Assembly (NCBI GenBank): GCA_041667545.1
Contig: JBAYES010000052.1
Coordinates: forward strand, 1-13,742
DNA length: 13,742 nucleotides
Origin: SLID01 sp041667545
GTDB lineage: Bacteria; Omnitrophota; Gorgyraeia; Tantalellales; Tantalellaceae
Direction: 5' to 3'
This document shows, piece by piece, positions 8,041 through 13,742 of the stretch (position 1 is its first letter; each line of letters begins with the position of its first letter). Under the pieces are notes generated by a model, which was given only the letters and a program-made list of their open reading frames with translations, was not told where the DNA came from and ran no database searches. The position numbers were made by a program, and so were the translations under genes.

Positions 8041-8062
8041 GGTCGAACAAACCTGTTTGACC
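8041..8062. promoter_or_regulatory. 22-bp operator-like dyad upstream of the glycan operon
   Basis: GGTCGAAC at 8041-8048 and GTTTGACC at 8055-8062 are inverted repeats matching 7 of 8 around a 6-bp centre. The centre lies about 50 bp upstream of the aminotransferase ATG, a usual place for a repressor or activator site. I could not assign matching -10 and -35 boxes, so this rests on symmetry and position only. Confidence 0.35.
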
Positions 8063-8124
8063 TACTTTTAGAAATATCCACACTCGTTTCGTTAGTTTAC
8101 ACGAAAAACATCCGGAAGACAATG

Positions 8125-8213
8125 TTTTTGGGTCTCCGAATTGACTCACATTAAATGTTACTGAAGACAGAAGAAAATTGAATCGTTGACTCATAATTAA
8201 TGTTACCCAAAAA
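8125..8213. repeat. Paired direct repeats inside an inverted repeat; possible insertion-sequence end
   Basis: Two 21-bp copies, 8141-8161 and 8186-8206, start TTGACTCA and end TGTTAC, matching 18 of 21 positions with a 45-bp period. They are bracketed by TTTTTGGGT (8125-8133) and its exact inverse ACCCAAAAA (8205-8213). Repeated short motifs near a terminus are typical of transposase-binding ends such as those of IS21-like elements, but no transposase is readable, so it could equally be a regulatory array. Confidence 0.4.
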
Positions 8214-8221
8214 TATCCCCT

Positions 8222-8361
8222 CTAAGGGTACATTGGCTCATCTTCTTTAATCGCAGCGGGTTTGGAACCTATATTTCTATGCCGGTTCAAAACGAACGCC
8301 AGAACCATGGATCCACTTCTGCCGTGGCCCACAATAAAAATAGTTTATACAATTTTTCCAT
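8222..8361 (-). pseudogene. Frameshifted N-terminal fragment of a probable sulfotransferase
   Basis: On the minus strand an ATG at 8361, with GGAAG five nt before it, opens MEKLYK and then goes out of frame. One codon later the neighbouring frame reads TIFIVGHGRSGS and continues MVLAFVLNRHRNI, which matches the strand-loop-helix of sulfotransferases that binds the 5'-phosphosulfate of PAPS (consensus FIVG-x-x-RSGT/S ... LLN-x-HPNI). A single missing base in the run near 8344 explains the break. The frame ends at a TAG at 8222-8224 after 46 reconstructed codons, whereas working enzymes have 250-350, so the remainder was lost, perhaps by the rearrangement that left the adjacent repeats. Other frames here are equally short, so the call rests on the motif and the ribosome site. 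Confidence 0.45.
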
Positions 8362-8375
8362 TGATCTTCCGTTTT

Positions 8376-8405
8376 TTCAGCGATAGCAAGGTCAAACTCG
8401 CTGAA
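8376..8405. repeat. Perfect 8-bp inverted repeat upstream of the sulfotransferase fragment
   Basis: TTCAGCGA (8376-8383) and TCGCTGAA (8398-8405) can pair around a 14-nt loop. On the minus strand the stem is followed by six A and not T, so it is not a terminator in that direction; it may be a leader structure or operator of the broken gene. Confidence 0.35.
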
Positions 8406-8514
8406 TTACTCCGTATGTGCATCAATAGATGGTTGAATTGTTCCTATTTTTTTACTTTCATTGTTTATGATATTAGTTATGTCCCAACTGTTTGTATTTC
8501 GCTCACTCCATGTC

Positions 8515-8537
8515 AGCCTTCTCTGGGTAAGAAGGCT
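8515..8537. terminator. Hairpin downstream of the giant right gene, possible terminator
   Basis: AGCCTTCT (8515-8522) and AGAAGGCT (8530-8537) form a perfect 8-bp stem with a 7-nt loop, about 140 bp past the stop of the GNAT-chorismatase gene. On the minus strand the stem is followed by GACATGG, so a U-tract is missing; on the plus strand only TTTA follows. A weak or Rho-assisted stop is possible. Confidence 0.3.
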
Positions 8538-8677
8538 TTATGGTATCGGGTTTCACGGCAGAACAGAAGACAGGGTTCCAAAAACGCTTACTAATATAAA
8601 TTCTGGGTTGAAAACAAATCGGGGCTTGGTTTTAAGAACAACTCTCGGAACAAAAACGGAAACGTGCCTGATACTTC

Positions 8678-11600
8678 CTATGCCGCCTGCCAGATATTAT
8701 TAGCGATAAGGTTGTAAGCTTCTTTAAGTTCCCGGCCGTTCTCTATTTTTGCCGCGGGCAGAACAAAAGATACTTTTCTTATGAAAGTATCGATATCGGT
8801 TATGCCTGCGTACTCTTTCGGCAAGCTACCCCCGGAGAGAAACTCAAATACCTTCTTGATCCTATCCAGGTCTCCTCCGTAAAGCGCCCTGAGAGCCAGC
8901 ATGATGCCGTCCACATGAACAAGATTGAACCTATGGCTGTTTCTTGGCTCAAAGGCAAGAGCTTTTACGTCGGGAATTCCGCTTGACATAACCGCGTCAA
9001 CGAGCTTTACATCGGGGCAAGCGATAGTGAAACGTACTTTGTCGTACCCGAGCTTTTCATATAAGGCCCGTTTTCTTGCCATAAGGGAGGAGAGATCCCG
9101 AATATATAGATCCGGATCAGAGGTGTTCTTCCCTGACAGAGCGGCTATCCTCTCAATATGTTTACCATACCGATCCATGTTCTGGTCCAAAGACACCTTG
9201 AGCATCCCGCGCTGTTCATGCGGTAATATTGAGTCGGTTATTATGTGGCAGATTATCTCTCTTTCGGCGATAACCGGAAAATTCTCGGACTTAATGTTCT
9301 CGGCATGTATCTGTCCGGCTTTGCCGGATATGGCATTCCCGAGGGCGATTGGCCTGGAACTTTCTTCCATGGCCTCTGCAGGCGTCCTGTCCGGGAGTGC
9401 CATGCTCTCATCGTCAAATTCTCCGGAGCCCAAAACGGATGTTGTGTCTTCGTATTCCGAGCGTATTTCGGACTCGGATCCATTTAGGAAATATCCGATA
9501 GAGTCTTCTACTTTCTGAAGACGCTTCATGTGATGATGCAAGGCTACGTCGAGGGCTTGCCGTATCAAACGAGCATTTTGCGGGGTCATGATCTCCGCGT
9601 TGCGCCGGAGAGCCCATTTCGACTCTTCTTCCAGAACCCGCCACGCGCGCCTTACGGCTTGCGAGAAATCATCCGCGTATTCCGACTTATCGATGCTCTC
9701 CCCGGCTTCCCGAAACGCCGAAGAGTCCTTGATCATGAGCCAGCTTTCATAAATGCGGGGATATTTAAGGTTCCCGTCCTTACCTTGTTCCCGTGAAAGT
9801 ATCCCGATATGTTCTTCCATGAGACCGGTGAAGGGACGGACAGCTTGAACTATAGGCACATGTTCCCTCCGGAACGGAATAAACGCGAAGGCTTCCACCT
9901 CGACAAGCCAGTCCGGCCGGCAAACATCGCCGTTCGTAAAAATTACGGGAATATCCGGAAATTTTGTCTCCACGGTCTTTTTGATGACCGCGTAATCCTG
10001 AGGCCGCTTGATATAGACGCGCAGGAATGGAATATGTTCAAGGTCTCCCAACCTCTGCGTCAGCATCATCTGGACGCTCTCAAGCATATAAAGCGTCTGC
10101 CGCACAGGGTCTCCGACATACTTGACGTACTGTCCTTTGGTGGATGCAGTGCCGGAAATACTTACGATCTCGCCGCCCATTGCGGGATCCCAAAAGAAAT
10201 GAAACAGCCGCGGCCATCGGGTTATCCGATAGACCCGCGAAAGCAGGCCGTTCCATGTTCCGGTCAACAGCGTAAGCGCACCGATCATTTTGGGGGGAAG
10301 CACGGCCCCAAACAAAATGAAAGGATTCACGAGAAAGGTTACTGCCCTCGACCAAAGCGGCGGTTTTTTACCGCCCGACTTGAGCACCCCTTTGTCATAT
10401 TCAAAAGGGTTCATCTGACGAGCGCTCTCAAGCCGGATGCCGGTCAGCCCGGCGTGTTTGGGTATCGTCGCGAGGGCCTCCATAACGATCGGCGGTGTTT
10501 CCGCCTTGCCTTTGCGCGACAACATCCCTATTCCCGTCGATGCCGGCCAAAAATCCAGATCCTGACTTGCCCCTTCGATCAGCCCTTCTCCGAACGGGAA
10601 GGCCTTGCCTCCGAGGCGGGTAGTAAAAAAGTCGTATCGGGCGTCATTCAGCCCCTGATAGAACTGGTATCCTCCGGGATCATCCTCAAGGATCCTCTCC
10701 TGATAGTACCAGGTACGCAGGACCTGCCGGTAATCGAGCGTCATGGATCCCGGGATCTTACCAAGACGTTTGAGTTCGGTTTCCGCCGCATTTAATTCGG
10801 CGAGCGTCTTTTCCATAACATTCCATGCCTGTCCGTAACCGGTCCTGCGATCGTTTTTTTTGTCTTCCGAGAATCCTTCAGAAACCTCTTGTACAAGCGG
10901 GTCGGGAGTGATGCCGCCAACATAGACCTGTATCATACCATCGTTTTCAACAGCAGCGACATGCTCACTAATCCGGTAGACGGCAGTATTTTTTCCATAA
11001 GCGGCGGAGATCTCAAACGCGAACATGCTTCCGTCCGCCGGAGATTGCTCAATGCAGGAGATAACAGGAGGCGCGACGCCGGTGCCATAGTATTCGAGCA
11101 GGGCCTGCCGGATCTCGTCGCGCTCTTCCATCGTAATATCCCCGAAAAAGACCTGCATCCGGGAAATATCGTCCTTGGTAATCCTCCCTTCGGCCAGAAG
11201 ACGATCGAGATTCTCAAGCGCGCTACGGATCTGAACGCGTATTCTCTCTGCAGCCGGCACCCTTTGCCCATGCTCAGTCGGAACCACGGCAAAAAATGCC
11301 CACTTTGAGCCGACCCCGATCTCGGTGACCCGCAAGCGCGGCTCCATTCTCAAAGGCCCCGACTCTGTTGCCTCGAAATTCGTTTTAAGACGCGCGATGG
11401 GTTCCCGGACCGGTTTGAGAGCCTCGTCCGTCGGGGGAGCCTTATTCAATACGGTGTTCTTGTTCTTTCCGAGAGTAAGATCTACCTTCGAGGTATTGAC
11501 CGCTCCGGCTGTAATACTGTTTATTACTTCTTCAGCTGTCCCCAGATAAATGTAGTCAGTAAAACCATTGCCCAGTTGTTTGGATCCCACTCTTTTGAGC

Positions 11601-12679
11601 CCGGATCTTTCGTACAATCTTATCGCGCTGGTATTCTCTGTGTTAACCTGTAGGGATATGTTCCTCGAAACCCCTGCCCCTGTCAGATGTGTAAACCCTT
11701 TTTCGTTAAGCTTCTTTGCCGCTTCATATAACAGCTCCGCGCCTATTCCCCGGCCTCGCATCGCGGGATCAACGGATATCCCGTGGACATATAGAGATGC
11801 TCCCAAAACACCGCTGATCTCTCCCCCCGGCCTTTCATAGGCAAGAACGTACCCTATAGGTTGACCCGCTTCATCAACCGCCACAAAACTATGTTCCCAT
11901 TTCCCCCAGAAAACCCTGTCTTCTACCCTTCCATGATCACCCGCTTTCCAAAGATCGGCAAGAAATTCTTCTTCAGTCCACTGTGTGTGCATTATCTGGT
12001 TGTGAAGGTCTACTAATCTGCCTGAATGCATCCTGGCAAAATCTTTGGTCAACGGCCTCATTGTATAGGTTGCCGCCTGCCCCTTCTCCGGATGCGTCTC
12101 TAACGCGGGCCCGGTGATCTGGCCTTGATTTTTAGTATCATAATGCGCTCTCTCCGCCCCTACAAACCACACGCCTCTTAACGCTGGAAATTCCGGAGAA
12201 TTGAAAAAATGCCGCTTATCTTCATCTGTTCGCGCTCCAAGCTCTAATAACTCGTCATCGTTAAGATCAGGATCCTTAAAAAAACGGGCCTCGATAGTCT
12301 TGTTCGTTGTTTTTAAATGAAACAAGGCGGCCTTATACTCTCTCTTTGTAGTAGTGAGAACGCCGTCCTTTAGTTTTGGCTCTATCTTCACTTCGCCGTT
12401 GGGAAAATAGAATTCATTAAGGCGTTTTATGGGGTTTTCGCGCGCGTTGCCGGATTCGATAAGGTTTCTTATTTCTCCGGCGGCGCTCATCATCCTGGCA
12501 ACCATCTCGACCTCTGATCCGATCCCTTCAGAGAAAGACCGTGATCTGAGCTCAGGGGCAAGGGTGTAAGCAGGCATCGAAGGCGCCGCAAATGCCAGAT
12601 CATTGAAAAGAAAGAGGCATGCCACTGCTAATGCTATGACGCGTATTGCTGAATTATTAATTTTTTTGCATATAAACAT
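8678..12679 (-). CDS. Giant exported GNAT acetyltransferase-chorismatase-like fusion protein
   Basis: A 1333-residue protein. Residues 1-31 form a signal peptide (MFICKKINNSAIRVIA, hydrophobic core, FNDLAFA-A), then the LAPELR segment common in Omnitrophota-type exports. Residues about 205-385 are a GNAT domain: VDPAMRGRGIGAELL carries the acyl-CoA loop (R308, G309, R310, G311, G313) and NTSAIRLYERSGLKRVG is motif B. Residues about 447-930 match the chorismatase family (FkbO/Hyg5/XanB2): RTWYYQ near 653, PASTGIG near 710, the ARQ...WSRAV stretch near 760-775, SGTAS at 842-846, and GDVCRPDWLVEVEA with C920, E927 and E929, the region holding the catalytic glutamate. A hydrophobic insert (about 775-835) splits the domain. 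Residues 930-1333 are helical and unknown. AAGAGAA precedes the ATG. Family members hydrolyse chorismate; here the substrate is unproven and export is at odds with cytosolic cofactors. Confidence 0.8.
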   Translation of the reverse strand: MFICKKINNSAIRVIALAVACLFLFNDLAFAAPSMPAYTLAPELRSRSFSEGIGSEVEMVARMMSAAGEIRNLIESGNARENPIKRLNEFYFPNGEVKIEPKLKDGVLTTTKREYKAALFHLKTTNKTIEARFFKDPDLNDDELLELGARTDEDKRHFFNSPEFPALRGVWFVGAERAHYDTKNQGQITGPALETHPEKGQAATYTMRPLTKDFARMHSGRLVDLHNQIMHTQWTEEEFLADLWKAGDHGRVEDRVFWGKWEHSFVAVDEAGQPIGYVLAYERPGGEISGVLGASLYVHGISVDPAMRGRGIGAELLYEAAKKLNEKGFTHLTGAGVSRNISLQVNTENTSAIRLYERSGLKRVGSKQLGNGFTDYIYLGTAEEVINSITAGAVNTSKVDLTLGKNKNTVLNKAPPTDEALKPVREPIARLKTNFEATESGPLRMEPRLRVTEIGVGSKWAFFAVVPTEHGQRVPAAERIRVQIRSALENLDRLLAEGRITKDDISRMQVFFGDITMEERDEIRQALLEYYGTGVAPPVISCIEQSPADGSMFAFEISAAYGKNTAVYRISEHVAAVENDGMIQVYVGGITPDPLVQEVSEGFSEDKKNDRRTGYGQAWNVMEKTLAELNAAETELKRLGKIPGSMTLDYRQVLRTWYYQERILEDDPGGYQFYQGLNDARYDFFTTRLGGKAFPFGEGLIEGASQDLDFWPASTGIGMLSRKGKAETPPIVMEALATIPKHAGLTGIRLESARQMNPFEYDKGVLKSGGKKPPLWSRAVTFLVNPFILFGAVLPPKMIGALTLLTGTWNGLLSRVYRITRWPRLFHFFWDPAMGGEIVSISGTASTKGQYVKYVGDPVRQTLYMLESVQMMLTQRLGDLEHIPFLRVYIKRPQDYAVIKKTVETKFPDIPVIFTNGDVCRPDWLVEVEAFAFIPFRREHVPIVQAVRPFTGLMEEHIGILSREQGKDGNLKYPRIYESWLMIKDSSAFREAGESIDKSEYADDFSQAVRRAWRVLEEESKWALRRNAEIMTPQNARLIRQALDVALHHHMKRLQKVEDSIGYFLNGSESEIRSEYEDTTSVLGSGEFDDESMALPDRTPAEAMEESSRPIALGNAISGKAGQIHAENIKSENFPVIAEREIICHIITDSILPHEQRGMLKVSLDQNMDRYGKHIERIAALSGKNTSDPDLYIRDLSSLMARKRALYEKLGYDKVRFTIACPDVKLVDAVMSSGIPDVKALAFEPRNSHRFNLVHVDGIMLALRALYGGDLDRIKKVFEFLSGGSLPKEYAGITDIDTFIRKVSFVLPAAKIENGRELKEAYNLIANNIWQAA

Positions 12680-12757
12680 TTCTCTTATTTTAACAGGTTT
12701 TCAGGTTAACGCAAAAAAAGTTATCTATCTTTTTTCATACTAACCACAATAGAGTTC

Positions 12758-12893
12758 TGCGGGATGGAGTTTGCACGTCGTTGCGAGGGAGCAAAGCGAC
12801 CGAAGCAATCTTTTAACCTGTCATGTGCGGGATGGAGTTTGCACGTCGTTGCGAGGGAGCAAAGCGACCGAAGCAATCTTTTAACCTGTCATG
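12758..12893. repeat. Perfect 68-bp tandem duplication of a palindromic intergenic repeat
   Basis: Copies 12758-12825 and 12826-12893 are identical base for base and start TGCGGGATGGAGTTTGCACG. Each contains GTTGCGAGGGAGCAAAGCGA followed by CCGAAGCAATC, an imperfect palindrome of the kind dispersed widely in some uncultivated bacteria. A diverged, inverted relative is the hairpin at 5433-5475. Perfect identity points to recent duplication. The array sits about 80 bp upstream of the giant right gene's ATG, so it could affect its expression. Confidence 0.85.
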
Positions 12894-12903
12894 TGTGTTA
12901 AGA

Positions 12904-12972
12904 GTGCTTCGGCTATTTACTAAGTCCGCCGAAATCCTGAGCCATGGCATTTATCACGATGCGAAGGACTTC
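12904..12972. repeat. Third copy of the interspersed 62-bp-type repeat
   Basis: GTGCTTCGGC, then CCGCCGAAATCCTGAGCCAT, then GGCATTTATCACGA and GCGAAGGAC: this is the reverse-complement relative of the two tandem units at 5275-5398, closest to the one at 5275-5336. It follows directly on the 68-bp tandem array. Beyond it, to 13040, I see only a short GTTCGTTCCTCGC remnant of the same family and no gene. Confidence 0.75.
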
Positions 12973-13042
12973 TTCACTCACTTCGTTCGTTCCTCGCAAA
13001 AACGGGATAAAAGTCTATTTTGCAAAACTTTATACTAAGCAC

Positions 13043-13083
13043 AAAAAAAAGGGGTACACCTGTTCATACCAAGTAAGGACAGG
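13043..13083 (-). terminator. Possible intrinsic terminator of the CDF transporter gene
   Basis: On the minus strand CCTGT (13079-13083) can pair with ACAGG (13059-13063), and eight T follow at 13043-13050 after an 8-nt gap. A 4-bp GGTA/TACC alternative lies closer to the T-run. The stem is weak and overlaps the end of the coding region; the T-run is the stronger part of the evidence. Confidence 0.3.
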
Positions 13084-13742
13084 CCTCTCCGTTTAAATTA
13101 AAGCCGCAATCTTTTTTGCACGGTTCGATCTTAACGGCAACCTCCGAACCCCTTACACTGCGTTTTATATCATTCTCCATTTTTGATGCTATTGAATGGG
13201 CTGCGACGAATGACATATCCTTTGGGAGGATTATCGTTACTTCTATGAACTTTTTTGGACCTGCCTGTCGGGTCTTGATATCCCTGAAATTACAATAGCT
13301 ATCCGCATGGGCCCCAAGCTGAGCCACTATGTCTATTTTGTTTGTCTCGTCTATGGAAGCATCCAATAAATTGAAGAATGCCTGCCTCAAAAGTTTAATT
13401 GATGGTATCAGGATAACGGCGCACACTATTATAGTTACAACGGGATCTATATAACGCTCTATAAAATGGAACCTGGTCTCTCTTATTGCTATCATAAAAA
13501 TAAAAGACGCCGCTATCGAGCAAGAGATAAACCCCTCCAGTTTATAATGCACCGCTTCTGCCCTGACTGCCGGCGACCTACTTTTCCGGGCAAGATCAAA
13601 CAGAAAAAAAGATCCTGTAAAATTAAGCGAAAAACCTATGCTGCTTGAAATAAGACCCAGCCACGGGAAAGATATCCGGGACGGATGAAAAAAAGAATTG
13701 ATGGCAAGCACCGAAAGGACCGCGGCTATACCGACCAGCACT
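13064..13742 (-). CDS. Cation diffusion facilitator (CDF) metal transporter, 5' end beyond window
   Basis: The frame reaches the right edge; the first visible codons encode LVGIAAVLSVLAINSFF, which looks like the third transmembrane helix, so about 90-110 N-terminal residues (helices 1-2) lie outside. Hydrophobic segments near visible residues 2-18, 28-50, 70-87 and 95-115 fit TM3-TM6. SPAVRAEAVHYKLEGFIS corresponds to the family's S-x-A-x-x-ADA-x-H-x-x-x-D in TM5, which binds the transported metal; here it is H65-x-x-x-E69, Glu replacing the usual Asp. DPVVTIIVCAVI and LLRQAFFNLLDASIDE are the TM6 and linker signatures. The cytoplasmic C-terminal domain ends with ...AHSIASKMENDIKR and VKIEPC, followed by a three-Cys tail (PCKKDCGF...GEACPYLV). 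Members export Zn, Fe, Mn or similar divalent cations by proton antiport; which metal is not decidable here. Confidence 0.85.
   Translation of the reverse strand, partial: VLVGIAAVLSVLAINSFFHPSRISFPWLGLISSSIGFSLNFTGSFFLFDLARKSRSPAVRAEAVHYKLEGFISCSIAASFIFMIAIRETRFHFIERYIDPVVTIIVCAVILIPSIKLLRQAFFNLLDASIDETNKIDIVAQLGAHADSYCNFRDIKTRQAGPKKFIEVTIILPKDMSFVAAHSIASKMENDIKRSVRGSEVAVKIEPCKKDCGFNLNGEACPYLV

Noticed and set aside
8262..8703. Two overlapping plus-strand frames (110 and 80 codons) in the spacer
   Set aside because: No ribosome site or motif; one runs into the end of the GNAT-chorismatase gene, and the minus strand carries the sulfotransferase-like motif with a ribosome site.
9809..10795. 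A 328-codon open plus-strand frame opposite the chorismatase-like region
   Set aside because: It is antisense to a gene with strong domain motifs; the product is rich in Arg, His and Pro with no recognisable domain, as expected for a shadow frame.
12823..13038. A 71-codon plus-strand frame
   Set aside because: It begins inside the 68-bp tandem repeat and reads through the next repeat; no independent evidence for coding.

Overview
The window most resembles a piece of a candidate-phylum Omnitrophota (former OP3) chromosome or a close relative. This is inferred, not proven. The basis is two giant exported multidomain proteins with N-termini of the type '...FLFNDLAFA...LAPELR', loose gene packing with long repeat-filled spacers, and interspersed palindromic GC-rich repeats. 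Every gene I accept is on the minus strand, so the window reads biologically from right to left.

Layout by coordinate. (1) 1-5012: an uninterrupted minus-strand frame of 1670 codons running off the left edge. It has a signal peptide, a divergent GNAT acetyltransferase domain, a long alpha-helical repeat region with recurring Trp, and an unrecognised C-terminal module. A good sigma70-type promoter lies just upstream. (2) 5013-5607: a spacer holding a MITE-like element of about 310 bp with 20-bp terminal inverted repeats and a direct repeat outside them; it carries GC-rich palindromic repeats. (3) 5608-8002: a tightly coupled, visibly AT-richer four-gene surface-polysaccharide operon. In transcription order it encodes a short DegT/DnrJ-type PLP aminotransferase, a hexapeptide-repeat acyltransferase, a COG4627-type methyltransferase and a GT2 glycosyltransferase. 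Together they look suited to making an N-acylated, possibly methylated amino sugar and attaching it to a surface glycan. (4) 8003-8677: a spacer with operator-like dyads, IS-end-like repeats and a frameshifted fragment that looks like the start of a sulfotransferase. (5) 8678-12679: a 1333-residue exported protein that fuses a canonical GNAT domain to what I read as a full chorismatase-type (FkbO/Hyg5/XanB2, YjgF-like fold) domain interrupted by a hydrophobic insert, followed by an unknown helical C-terminus. (6) 12680-13063: a spacer with a perfect 68-bp tandem duplication and a further copy of the repeat seen in the left spacer. (7) 13064-13742: the C-terminal two thirds of a cation diffusion facilitator (CDF) metal transporter, running off the right edge.

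The most unusual content is the pair of giant exported GNAT proteins flanking the AT-rich glycan island, above all the GNAT-chorismatase fusion. Both catalytic domains normally use cytosolic substrates (acyl-CoA, chorismate), which conflicts with an export signal. The glycan island looks horizontally acquired: base composition differs, repeats or mobile-element scars lie on both sides, there is a remnant gene at its right margin, and a G9 homopolymer inside the first gene could make the operon phase-variable. No tRNA, rRNA, CRISPR array or intact transposase was seen.
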